Positions 1 through 6,594 are shown, numbered from the stretch's first letter. The stretch is DNA of 7,209 nt from Clostridia bacterium (GCA_017538005.1 JAFYJR010000114.1:1-7209), one strand, 5' to 3'. Numbers and translations are program-made. Notes: generated by a model from the sequence alone, not told the origin.

Positions 1-399
1 GCAGGTATGGTTTTGGGACCCGTAAAAGCGGGTATAGTCGGTGCTTTGTCCGACTTTATAGGAGCAATGCTGTTCCCGTTCGGACCATTCTTTCCCGGTT
101 TCACACTTACGGCTTTTCTGAAAGGTCTGACATACGGTTTGTTGCTGTATAAGAAGCAGAACATCCTGCTGATTGTTGCTGCAGAAGTAATAGTGCAGGG
201 AATACTCAGCCTGTTTCTTCAGTCATACTGGATTTCATATCTCTACGGTTCACCTTACTGGGCCGTCGTGACATCCAGGTTTGTTCAGGTGGGACCGCTC
301 TTTGTCGTGGAAACACTTTTGATTTTCCTTCTTTCAAAATCTCTGGTTCCCACACTGAAAGACATGATAAGCGAGAAACAAAACAAGCCCAAAGCATAA
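1..399 (+). CDS. folT: Folate-type ECF transporter S component, 3' part (5' end outside window)
   Basis: This is the integral-membrane substrate-binding (S) subunit of an energy-coupling factor vitamin importer, most likely for folate. The reading frame is open from base 1 (Ala-Gly before the first internal Met at 7), so the gene begins before the window. The 132 visible residues are mostly hydrophobic, with several membrane segments. They carry the FolT-like blocks GIVGALSDFIGAMLFP (about residues 11-26) and FPGFTLTAF (about 31-39), and end in a short charged lysine-rich tail. S components of this family are usually about 170-180 residues, so roughly 40-50 are missing. FolT normally works with EcfA, EcfA' and EcfT, none of which is visible here, and solitary S-component genes that share a module are common. 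Upstream regulation cannot be seen. Membership of the ECF S-component family is well supported; the folate assignment is by recalled motif similarity and is less certain. Confidence 0.75.
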   Translation, partial: AGMVLGPVKAGIVGALSDFIGAMLFPFGPFFPGFTLTAFLKGLTYGLLLYKKQNILLIVAAEVIVQGILSLFLQSYWISYLYGSPYWAVVTSRFVQVGPLFVVETLLIFLLSKSLVPTLKDMISEKQNKPKA

Positions 400-433
400 A
401 AAACTGCACCCGAAAGGGTGCAGTTTTATTTTT
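398..433. terminator. Bidirectional intrinsic terminator between folT and the phosphofructokinase gene
   Basis: A perfect 8-bp GC-rich stem, CTGCACCC (404-411) with GGGTGCAG (416-423), closes a GAAA tetraloop and is extended by A4/T4 on its flanks (400-403 and 424-427). The plus strand continues T4-A-T5 (424-433), which suits termination of folT. The minus strand reads into T6 (complement of 398-403), which suits termination of the converging asd-phosphofructokinase transcript. It starts within the folT stop codon and ends two bases before the phosphofructokinase stop, so it serves both genes. Confidence 0.93.
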
Positions 434-435
434 GT

Positions 436-1662
436 TTATTTTATCTTCAGATGTTTCGGAAGTCCCGCCGCGAAGTGCGGTTCTATCATACCGATGACGA
501 GCGGTTTGACATAGTTTATGAACTCATCCGTAACATAGGTTCCGTCTTCCGTTATCCAGTCAAGCGGGACCTTCTTTTCAACGTTTGCAATACCGTGAAC
601 GTCGTGCATCTCATAGTGGGCGACATAGGGTTCGCGTGAGTCAACCTGAATAGTTACCATGGTACCGGTTTCACCTTCAAGTATCTTTGACGCGGCAATG
701 TAGCCGACATTGTATGCTTCATCGATATCGGTACGGGAAGTCATATGCGTAGCGCAGCGCTGAAGAAGAGAGAACTCTATCGCGCGGCTCTTGCAGCCGA
801 GACGATAGCTCAGCGCGTTAGCGAGCATACGGCCTACGCCTGAAAGCTGCTGATGTCCGAACGCGTCGGTGTGAGAGGCGTCCATACCGTAGTCACAGAC
901 AAGCGTTCCGTCAGCGAGACGGAGGCCCTCTGACGCCGCAACAACAATGGACTTCTTATGTGAAAGTATCTTTTCAACGCGGGCTGTAAAATCATCCTCG
1001 TCGAAAGGCAGCTCGGGGAGATAGATAAGGTCGGGACCGCCGCAGTCCGTGTCTTTCGACAGTGCGGTGGCGCCGGTAAGCCAGCCCGCGTTACGACCCA
1101 TAACTTCAACAACAGCTATACGCGGTTCACCCGCGCCGAAGCTCTCGTTGTCCTGAATCATCTCTTTCATGGAAGTGGCGATAAACTTCGCTGCGGAGCC
1201 GTATCCGGGCGTATGATCGGTGAAGGGCAGGTCATTATCGATAGTCTTCGGGATGCCGACAAAACGCTCTGAGCGGCCGTGAGCGACAGCATAGTCATAG
1301 AGCTGCTGGATAGTGTCCATTGAGTCGTTACCGCCGATGTAGAGGAACTTGTCGATTTTGTATTCCTCAAGCAAATCAAATATCTTTTTGTAAGTTGCCT
1401 CGTCGTCCTTCCACGCGGGAAGTTTGTATCGGCATGAGCCGAGGAAGGCGGCAGGTGTCCTTTTCAGCAGCGAGAGATCATAGAGATTTGTAAAATACGC
1501 GCCGAGATCGAAAATGTTGCCCTGGAGAAATCCTTCAATGCCGTAGCGCATACCGTAGATATGTTCCACACCGTTGATTGTCGCGGCTTTGATAGCGCCG
1601 GCAAGGCTGGAGTTGATGACGGCCGTCGGACCGCCGGACTGACCTATGATGAGATTTCCCAT
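436..1662 (-). CDS. pfp: 6-phosphofructokinase, pyrophosphate-dependent type
   Basis: Predicted cytosolic enzyme phosphorylating fructose 6-phosphate to fructose 1,6-bisphosphate, probably with pyrophosphate as donor, which makes the step reversible. The 408 residues open with the nucleotide-binding loop GQSGGPTAVIN (7-17). GGNDS lies at 110-114 and PKTIDND at 138-144, with the catalytic base Asp142. MGRNAGWL is at 188-195 and SEG at 244-246 (substrate-binding regions). Lys139 and Asp113 sit where ATP-dependent enzymes have two glycines (Gly124 and Gly104 of E. coli PfkA); this pair is the accepted signature of PPi use. Asn112 replaces the usual first Asp of GGDDS. The start at 1662 follows a clear AAAGGAGT (complement of 1669-1676). 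The gene follows asd by 14 nt and is very likely cotranscribed with it. PFK-family membership is certain; donor specificity is inferred from sequence alone. Confidence 0.93.
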   Translation of the reverse strand: MGNLIIGQSGGPTAVINSSLAGAIKAATINGVEHIYGMRYGIEGFLQGNIFDLGAYFTNLYDLSLLKRTPAAFLGSCRYKLPAWKDDEATYKKIFDLLEEYKIDKFLYIGGNDSMDTIQQLYDYAVAHGRSERFVGIPKTIDNDLPFTDHTPGYGSAAKFIATSMKEMIQDNESFGAGEPRIAVVEVMGRNAGWLTGATALSKDTDCGGPDLIYLPELPFDEDDFTARVEKILSHKKSIVVAASEGLRLADGTLVCDYGMDASHTDAFGHQQLSGVGRMLANALSYRLGCKSRAIEFSLLQRCATHMTSRTDIDEAYNVGYIAASKILEGETGTMVTIQVDSREPYVAHYEMHDVHGIANVEKKVPLDWITEDGTYVTDEFINYVKPLVIGMIEPHFAAGLPKHLKIK

Positions 1663-1676
1663 AAACAGACTCCTTT

Positions 1677-2759
1677 TTAATCCATGTATCCTTCTGCGCA
1701 GAGGAGCTCGGCGTACTCAACAGCGCCGCCGGCCGCGCCGCGAAGGGTGTTGTGTGAAAGACAAACGAACTTATAATCATACTGTGTATCTTCACGCAGG
1801 CGGCCTATTGAGATGGCCATGCCGTGCTCGAGATTTCTCTGAAGTTTTGTCTGGGGGAGGTTGTCCTCTTCGAAGTAGTTTAAGAACTGTTTGGGAGCGG
1901 AGGGGAGGTCGAGCTCCTGCGCACGACCCTTGTAGTTCTTCCAGATGTCGAGAATCTCTTCTTTAGTCGGTTTGTTTTTGAACCTTACAAATACGGCAGC
2001 CATATGACCGTCTGAGACAGGTACACGAAGGCACTGCGCCGTGAAGTTCGGGCTTGTCGCGGGAACTATTTCATCGCCCTCAATCTTGCCCCAGATCTTA
2101 AGCGGTTCTTTTTCGGATTTTTCTTCCTCACCGCCGATGTAGGGTATAACATTATCAAGCATCTCGGGCCAGGTTTCAAAAGTCTTGCCCGCGCCGGAAA
2201 TGGCCTGGTATGTGCAGACCAGAACATCCTGTACACCGTACTTCTCATCAAGAGGGAAGAGGGCGGGGACATAGGACTGAAGCGAGCAGTTGGACTTGAC
2301 GGCTATAAAGCCGCGTTTTGTGCCGAGGCGGCGCTTCTGGGCGTCGATAATCTTTATGTGGTCCGCGTTGAGTTCCGGAACAACCATGGGGACATCCGGA
2401 GTGTGGCGGTTCGCGCTGTTGTTTGATACAACGGGAATTTCCGCTTTCGCGTATTTATCTTCGATTGCCTTTGTGGCATCCTTGTCGAGGTTTACCGCGC
2501 AGAATACGAAGTCAACGAGTTCGCCGATTTTCTCAACGTCGTTGTCCGCGTCCATAATGATCATATCAGCCATCTTTTCGGGGATGGGAGTTGTCATGCA
2601 CCACTTCTCGCCGACGGCCTCTTTATAAGTCTTGCCCGCGGAACGGGAAGAGGCGGCGAGAACCTTGACGTCAAACCACGGATGGTTCTCGAGAATCGTC
2701 ATGAAGCGCTGGCCTACCATGCCCGTAGCGCCTACAATTCCGACATTATACTTCTTCAT
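1677..2759 (-). CDS. asd: Aspartate-semialdehyde dehydrogenase
   Basis: Catalyses NADPH-dependent reductive dephosphorylation of L-aspartyl-4-phosphate to L-aspartate 4-semialdehyde. This is the branch-point step for lysine/diaminopimelate, threonine and methionine, and the enzyme is cytosolic. The 360-residue protein starts with a Rossmann motif, GIVGATGMVGQ (7-17). The catalytic cysteine is Cys158 in KSNCSLQSY. QAISGAGK is at 185-192, and RVPVSDGHMA at 245-254 holds the substrate Arg245 and probable catalytic His252. The KSNCSLQS form and the length place it in the yeast Hom2/archaeal-type subfamily rather than the E. coli one. The ATG at 2757-2759 is preceded by GAGGAG (complement of 2769-2774) at 9-nt spacing. 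It is the first gene of the asd-phosphofructokinase unit, driven by the divergent promoter facing queA. Confidence 0.96.
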   Translation of the reverse strand: MKKYNVGIVGATGMVGQRFMTILENHPWFDVKVLAASSRSAGKTYKEAVGEKWCMTTPIPEKMADMIIMDADNDVEKIGELVDFVFCAVNLDKDATKAIEDKYAKAEIPVVSNNSANRHTPDVPMVVPELNADHIKIIDAQKRRLGTKRGFIAVKSNCSLQSYVPALFPLDEKYGVQDVLVCTYQAISGAGKTFETWPEMLDNVIPYIGGEEEKSEKEPLKIWGKIEGDEIVPATSPNFTAQCLRVPVSDGHMAAVFVRFKNKPTKEEILDIWKNYKGRAQELDLPSAPKQFLNYFEEDNLPQTKLQRNLEHGMAISIGRLREDTQYDYKFVCLSHNTLRGAAGGAVEYAELLCAEGYMD

Positions 2760-2786
2760 TGAAAACTACTCCTCTTGTGATATAAT
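2757..2786 (+). promoter_or_regulatory. Predicted queA operon promoter, overlapping the asd start codon
   Basis: TTGAAA (2759-2764) and a perfect TATAAT (2781-2786) are separated by 16 nt, and TG at 2778-2779 gives an extended -10 element. Transcription would start near 2793, about 33 nt before the queA ATG. The -35 box shares its first base with the asd start codon (complement of 2757-2759). Predicted by eye. Confidence 0.75.
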
Positions 2787-2790
2787 TACA

Positions 2791-2802
2791 ATAATTAATT
2801 AT
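2791..2802. repeat. 12-bp perfect palindrome between the asd and queA promoters
   Basis: ATAATTAATTAT is identical to its own reverse complement. It covers both predicted transcription start points and runs into the asd -10 box. It could be an operator half-site pair or simply a by-product of AT-rich DNA containing two facing -10 boxes. Confidence 0.4.
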
Positions 2803-2826
2803 AAACTTTGAAGGCTCAATGTGCAA
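2798..2826 (-). promoter_or_regulatory. Predicted asd operon promoter, overlapping the queA start codon
   Basis: Read on the minus strand, TTGCAC (complement of 2821-2826) and a perfect TATAAT (complement of 2798-2803) are exactly 17 nt apart. Transcription would start near 2791, leaving a leader of about 30 nt before the asd ATG. The -35 box ends on the first base of the queA ATG, the mirror image of the opposite promoter. Predicted by eye. Confidence 0.75.
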
Positions 2827-3851
2827 TGAAAACGTCCGATTTTTATTACGATTTGCCTGAGACATTAATAGCTCAGCGTCCAATTGAAAAGCGCGACGAA
2901 TCGCGTCTTCTCCATGTGGACAGGAGCACCGGCGAAATCGAACACAGACATTTTTATGACATCACCGATTATCTTGTACCCGGTGACACACTGATTTTAA
3001 ACGACACCCGTGTCCTGCCGTGCCGTATCTACGGCGTCAAGGAGGAGACGGGGGCCGTCGTCGAGTTTTTGCTTCTGACGCAGCAATCGCAGGACACATG
3101 GGAATGCCTCTGCGGACCGGGCAAGAAGGCGAGAGAGGGGAGCAGGTTCTCCTTCGGAGAGAAGCTCCGCTGCGAAGTCGTTGAAGTAAAAGACGACGGC
3201 AACAGAATCGTCAGATTTTATTACGACGGCAACTTCTTCGCCATACTCGACGAGATAGGGCAGATGCCGTTGCCGCCGTACATAAAAGAAAAACTTGAGG
3301 ACAAGGAGCGCTATCAGACCGTGTACTCAAAAGAACTCGGTTCCGCGGCAGCGCCTACTGCAGGTCTTCATTTCACGCCCGAACTCATCGAGAAAATCAA
3401 AGCTATGGGCGTGAACATCGGCTATGTAACGCTTCATGTGGGACTGGGAACATTCCGTCCCGTAAAAGTTGATGATGTTACAAAACACAAGATGCACTCA
3501 GAGCATTATTGGCTCCCGAAGGAAACTGCCGACCTCATAAATGAAACGAAGAAAAACGGCGGGAGAATCATTTCCGTCGGAACTACATCGTGCAGAACTC
3601 TTGAAGCGGTTGCCGCAAAGTATGACGGCGAAATCAGAGAGGATGAAGATTGGACCGAAATCTTTATCTATCCCGGTTTTGAGTTTAAGTGTATAGACGC
3701 TCTCATAACCAACTTCCATTTACCTGAAAGCACACTTTTAATGCTCGTATCCGCGTTTTTGGGCTACGACAAGACGATGAACGCATACAGGGAAGCCGTA
3801 AAGGAGAAGTACAGATTTTTCTCCTTCGGCGATTCAATGATGATTTCATAA
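2826..3851 (+). CDS. queA: S-adenosylmethionine:tRNA ribosyltransferase-isomerase
   Basis: Transfers and isomerises the ribose of S-adenosylmethionine onto preQ1 at position 34 of tRNA, giving epoxyqueuosine in the queuosine pathway. The ATG at 2826 gives 341 residues with the family-typical N-terminus MKTSDFYYDLPE. A TTG at 2808 would add six residues that do not fit the family, so 2826 is preferred even though the ribosome site (GAAGG, 2810-2814) is 11 nt away. Hallmark blocks are NDTRV (59-63), GQMPLPPYI (145-153), GSAAAPTAGLHFT (172-184), VTLHVGLGTFRPV (201-213), GTTSCRTLE, TNFHLPESTLLMLVSAF and the C-terminal YRFFSFGDSMMI. All are intact, so the enzyme should be active. It is followed 16 nt later by tgt, the enzyme that makes its substrate. 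Confidence 0.97.
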   Translation: MKTSDFYYDLPETLIAQRPIEKRDESRLLHVDRSTGEIEHRHFYDITDYLVPGDTLILNDTRVLPCRIYGVKEETGAVVEFLLLTQQSQDTWECLCGPGKKAREGSRFSFGEKLRCEVVEVKDDGNRIVRFYYDGNFFAILDEIGQMPLPPYIKEKLEDKERYQTVYSKELGSAAAPTAGLHFTPELIEKIKAMGVNIGYVTLHVGLGTFRPVKVDDVTKHKMHSEHYWLPKETADLINETKKNGGRIISVGTTSCRTLEAVAAKYDGEIREDEDWTEIFIYPGFEFKCIDALITNFHLPESTLLMLVSAFLGYDKTMNAYREAVKEKYRFFSFGDSMMIS

Positions 3852-3855
3852 GTTC

Positions 3856-3861
3856 AAGGAG
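3856..3861 (+). promoter_or_regulatory. Ribosome binding site of tgt that fixes its start
   Basis: AAGGAG lies 6 nt before the ATG at 3868 but only 3 nt before an in-frame TTG at 3865, so the ATG is the better start. Confidence 0.85.
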
Positions 3862-3867
3862 TAATTG

Positions 3868-4998
3868 ATGTACAAGCTCTTAAAAACCGAAGGAAACGCC
3901 CGCAGAGGCGAATTTACGACACCGCACGGCGTCATACAGACGCCTGCGTTTCAGAACGTCGCCACCTGCGGCGCCATAAAAGGCGGACTTGACGCAGACG
4001 ACCTTAAAACGGTTGGCGCTCAGGTCATGCTCTGCAATACATATCATCTTCATGTCAGACCGGGCGATGAACTGATACGCGACCTCGGCGGTCTTCACAA
4101 GTTTACCGGCTGGGACGGTCCGATACTGACTGATTCGGGCGGATTCCAGGTCTTCTCTCTCGCGAAACTGCGCAAGATAAAGGAGGAGGGGGTAAGCTTC
4201 AATTCCCATATCGACGGAAGGCACATCTTTATGGGGCCTGAGGACTCCATGCGTATTCAGTCAAACCTCGGTTCAACAATAGCCATGGCATTTGACGAGT
4301 GCGTTGAAAACCCCGCAGAATACTCCTACGCGAAGGAATCCTGTGAGCGCACGACTCGATGGCTCCTGCGTTGCAAAGAAGAACTTGAGCGACTCAATGC
4401 GCTCCCTGATACCATAAACAAACAGCAGATGCTCTTCGGCATAAACCAGGGCTGCACATACGAAGACCTCCGTATAAAACATATGGAGGAAATCGCAAAA
4501 CGCGACCTCGACGGTTACGCCATAGGCGGTCTCGCAGTCGGCGAGCCGACGGAGGATATGTACAGAATCATCTCAGCCGTTGAACCGTATATGCCGAAAG
4601 ACAAGATCCGCTATCTCATGGGCGTCGGCACGCCCGGAAATATTATCGAGGCCGTCGCGCGCGGCGTTGACCTCTTTGACTGCGTCATGCCGAGCCGCAA
4701 CGCGCGCCACGGACAGCTCTTCACATGGGACGGCGTAATCAACTTAAACAACGCCAAATATGAGAAAGACGAAAACCCCATAGACTCTCATTGCGACTGT
4801 CCGACATGTCAGAAACACTCACGCGCATACATCAGACATCTGCTTAAAGCAGACGAGATTTTAGGACTTCGGCTCTGCGTCACTCACAACCTGTATTTCT
4901 ACAACAATCTTATGAAAGAAATACGCGACGCGATAGACGAAAACAGGTTCACAGAGTTCCGCGAGAAATACGCCGTTTTGCTTGACACGAGAATATAA
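3868..4998 (+). CDS. tgt: Queuine/preQ1 tRNA-guanine transglycosylase, bacterial type
   Basis: Exchanges guanine 34 in the GUN anticodons of Asp, Asn, His and Tyr tRNAs for the queuosine precursor preQ1. The 376-residue TIM-barrel protein has DSGGFQVF at 89-96, with Asp89 as the general acid/base. GVDLFDCV at 266-273 holds the nucleophile Asp271, followed by MPSRNARHG. A zinc site, Cys309, Cys311, Cys314 and His340, has the CxCx2Cx25H spacing. Cys145 in DECV and Val224 in GGLAVGE match the preQ1-pocket residues Cys158 and Val233 of the Zymomonas enzyme; eukaryotic queuine-using enzymes have Gly at the latter, so preQ1 is the likely base. It lies 16 nt after queA and is almost certainly cotranscribed with it. 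All key residues are present. Confidence 0.97.
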   Translation: MYKLLKTEGNARRGEFTTPHGVIQTPAFQNVATCGAIKGGLDADDLKTVGAQVMLCNTYHLHVRPGDELIRDLGGLHKFTGWDGPILTDSGGFQVFSLAKLRKIKEEGVSFNSHIDGRHIFMGPEDSMRIQSNLGSTIAMAFDECVENPAEYSYAKESCERTTRWLLRCKEELERLNALPDTINKQQMLFGINQGCTYEDLRIKHMEEIAKRDLDGYAIGGLAVGEPTEDMYRIISAVEPYMPKDKIRYLMGVGTPGNIIEAVARGVDLFDCVMPSRNARHGQLFTWDGVINLNNAKYEKDENPIDSHCDCPTCQKHSRAYIRHLLKADEILGLRLCVTHNLYFYNNLMKEIRDAIDENRFTEFREKYAVLLDTRI

Positions 4999-5010
4999 TA
5001 TTTGTAAAAT
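4982..5010 (+). promoter_or_regulatory. Predicted internal promoter for yajC within the end of tgt
   Basis: A consensus TTGACA (4982-4987) within the last codons of tgt is followed at exactly 17 nt by TAAAAT (5005-5010). Transcription would start near 5017, about 30 nt before the yajC ATG and just ahead of its AAAGGAG site. It would allow yajC expression independent of queA-tgt. Confidence 0.65.
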
Positions 5011-5046
5011 AAACGAGTATTTTCGAGAACAAAAGGAGTTTTATAA

Positions 5047-5442
5047 ATGAACTATTTACTTGCTATGACATCCCAGACTGCAGCAAACAGCAACACTGCT
5101 GCCGGCAGTTCAGGTATGGTTATGATCCTTTTCATGGTTTTCGTTATCGCATACTTCGCGGTAATCATGAGAAAGGACAAGAAAAAGCAGCAGGACGAAC
5201 AGAGCATGAGCGAGTCCGTTAAAGTCGGCGATGAAGTGCTCACAATCGGCGGTGTCGTAGGACGTGTTGTAACTGTCAGAGAAGACAGCATCGACATTGA
5301 AACCGGCGCAGACCGTATCAAGATTCGCTTCACAAAACAGGCTATAGCAAAGAACATAACAGCCGACAAGAAGGCCGAGGAAATCAAACAGGCCAAAATG
5401 AAGGAAGCAAAAGAAAAAGCCGGCAAAATCGGCAAGAAATAA
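5047..5442 (+). CDS. yajC: Preprotein translocase accessory subunit YajC
   Basis: Small inner-membrane protein that associates with the Sec translocon, usually with SecDF. The 131 residues comprise a short Ser/Thr/Ala/Asn-rich outer segment (8-23), one transmembrane helix (about 24-41, MVMILFMVFVIAYFAVIM) and a basic stretch RKDKKK (42-47). The conserved cytoplasmic YajC domain follows (about 54-86), with VKVGDEVLTIGGVVGRVV, then a lysine-rich charged tail. The usual Arg-Pro-Gln after the helix is replaced by Arg-Lys-Asp. An AAAGGAG site sits 8 nt before the ATG. Position directly after tgt, as in many bacteria, strengthens the call, but no secD or secF follows; a converging gene begins 17 nt beyond the stop. 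Confidence 0.92.
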   Translation: MNYLLAMTSQTAANSNTAAGSSGMVMILFMVFVIAYFAVIMRKDKKKQQDEQSMSESVKVGDEVLTIGGVVGRVVTVREDSIDIETGADRIKIRFTKQAIAKNITADKKAEEIKQAKMKEAKEKAGKIGKK

Positions 5443-5447
5443 AAACC

Positions 5448-5477
5448 AAAGACCCGACTTTATGTCGGGTCTTTTTT
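5448..5477. terminator. Shared terminator for yajC and the recombinase gene, including the latter's stop codon
   Basis: An 11-bp stem, AAAGACCCGAC (5448-5458) with GTCGGGTCTTT (5464-5474), encloses a 5-nt loop and continues to T6 (5472-5477), a strong rho-independent terminator for the plus strand. On the minus strand, one arm encodes the last codons (Lys-Asp-Pro-Thr) of the recombinase and its stop falls at the loop. The minus-strand tail after the stem is GG then T5, so termination that way is probably weaker. Confidence 0.92.
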
Positions 5478-6473
5478 ATCGGTTTCTTTAATTATATTTG
5501 CTTTATTAAGCGGATTGTTGTCAGTCGCGGTCTTAAGTTGCTCGTTTACAAGATGTGTATAAATCTGCGTAGTACCGACATTTTCGTGGCCCAGAATCTC
5601 TTTTAAAACGAGCACATCTGCGTCGCCGTACTGGTACATCAGTGTCGCTGCAGTATGTCTGAGTTTGTGTGTCGAATATCCTTCAAGACCGGCTTTATCA
5701 AGCGCGGTATAGACGATGTGCTGGACGGTTTTGGGACTGATTCGCTGCTTTCTGTTGCTTAAGAACAGAGCGTCTTTATCGACAACACCGTCAACCGGAC
5801 GAACTCTCATATAATTGTTTATAGCCGCAAGACAAGCATCATTTAAATAGACCGTGCGTTCCTTGTTTCCTTTGCCCGTAACTTTAATTGTATTATCATC
5901 CCTGATATCAGTATAATTCAGTCCCACAAGCTCGGAAAGACGCATGCCGCAGTTTAGAAACAACGTAATTATGGCAAAATCGCGCTCTTTATGAGGTCCG
6001 TCAAACGAGCTTCTCAGCAGGTCCGTAGCTTCCTCAAGAGTGAGATATTTCGGAAGCGACTGACGCAGTTTAGGGGAGTCCAGGTTCACCATCGGATCCT
6101 CTTTGATAATACCTTTCTGTGATTTACAGAACTTAAAGAAATCACGCAATGTAGATACTTTGCGGGCTCTGGTACGGGCAGAATTTCCGCGGGTGTCTTT
6201 ACAAAAACTTAAAAATGAATAGGCGTCAGTAATTGTTATTTTTTTAACAAATTCATCATCGCAGTCTTTTATGGATATTTTCTGAAATTCCTCATCATCT
6301 GACGGATCAACATCTGTCATACCGCGGAGGCACTTAATATACCTGAAAAAGGTACGGAGATCCGTAGCATACTCAGAAACCGTGTTTTTGGAACGGTTTT
6401 TGATGGCATCCATATAATTCAGGAATTCAACCATGGTATCCGGGAATTCTGCGTAATCCGCGCGTGTAATCAT
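5460..6473 (-). CDS. Xer-family tyrosine recombinase
   Basis: Site-specific DNA recombinase related to XerC/XerD, which cut and rejoin DNA at short two-arm sites, classically resolving chromosome dimers. The 337 residues contain an N-terminal SAM-like core-binding domain (about 10-125) and a C-terminal catalytic domain (about 140-310). The full catalytic set is present: Arg178 in CGMRLSEL, Lys201 in GKGNKER, His269 and Arg272 in HKLRH, His296 in LGHEN and Tyr305 in TTQIYTH. It is about 40 residues longer than E. coli XerD, largely through an acidic insertion in the N-terminal domain (about 51-75) and a C-terminal tail. The ATG at 6473 is chosen because CGGAGG lies 5 nt upstream; an in-frame ATG at 6527 lacks a comparable site. 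No phage or transposon genes adjoin it, and the form resembles one I recall as widespread in Clostridia, so a housekeeping role is likelier than a mobile element. Confidence 0.93.
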   Translation of the reverse strand: MITRADYAEFPDTMVEFLNYMDAIKNRSKNTVSEYATDLRTFFRYIKCLRGMTDVDPSDDEEFQKISIKDCDDEFVKKITITDAYSFLSFCKDTRGNSARTRARKVSTLRDFFKFCKSQKGIIKEDPMVNLDSPKLRQSLPKYLTLEEATDLLRSSFDGPHKERDFAIITLFLNCGMRLSELVGLNYTDIRDDNTIKVTGKGNKERTVYLNDACLAAINNYMRVRPVDGVVDKDALFLSNRKQRISPKTVQHIVYTALDKAGLEGYSTHKLRHTAATLMYQYGDADVLVLKEILGHENVGTTQIYTHLVNEQLKTATDNNPLNKANIIKETDKKDPT

Positions 6474-6478
6474 AAAAA

Positions 6479-6484
6479 CCTCCG
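6479..6484 (-). promoter_or_regulatory. Ribosome binding site that fixes the recombinase start
   Basis: CGGAGG on the minus strand lies 5 nt before the ATG at 6471-6473. It favours the 337-residue product over an 18-residue extension starting at 6527. Confidence 0.85.
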
Positions 6485-6521
6485 AAAAAGCAGCCGATAG
6501 AAATTTTTCTGACGATACAGA

Positions 6522-6594
6522 GTTCATCTGAAAAAAACTGATCGGATGGGATTTTTCAGCACAGAGACTTGTTCATTGAAAATAAACTGATTGG
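6522..6594. repeat. Two 24-bp imperfect direct repeats upstream of the recombinase
   Basis: Copy one (6522-6545) and copy two (6571-6594) both begin GTTCAT and end in AAACTGAT-C/T-GG. By hand alignment they match at 19 of 24 positions without gaps, with starts 49 bp apart. They lie 49-121 bp upstream of the recombinase start. Confidence 0.6.

Noticed and set aside
2808..2825. TTG start for queA six codons upstream
   Set aside because: The family N-terminus begins MKTSDFYYDLPE at 2826, and the TTG has no ribosome site ahead of it.
2760..2825. preQ1 riboswitch upstream of queA
   Set aside because: Only about 33 nt of leader is predicted and no preQ1-type hairpin with an A-rich tail was seen; such switches usually precede preQ1 synthesis or transport genes.
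3880..4224. 114-residue minus-strand open frame inside tgt
   Set aside because: Shadow of the strongly conserved tgt frame, with no separate signals.
5052..5435. 127-residue open frame antisense to yajC
   Set aside because: Mirror of yajC with no recognisable family; yajC has the domain, ribosome site and operon position.
5460..6473. Recombinase as integrase of a mobile element
   Set aside because: No tRNA attachment site, excisionase, phage or conjugation genes are visible; neighbours are housekeeping genes and the protein resembles Xer rather than phage integrases.
6474..6527. 18-residue N-terminal extension of the recombinase from ATG 6527
   Set aside because: No good ribosome site there, while CGGAGG sits 5 nt before ATG 6473; the extension also overlaps the first direct repeat.
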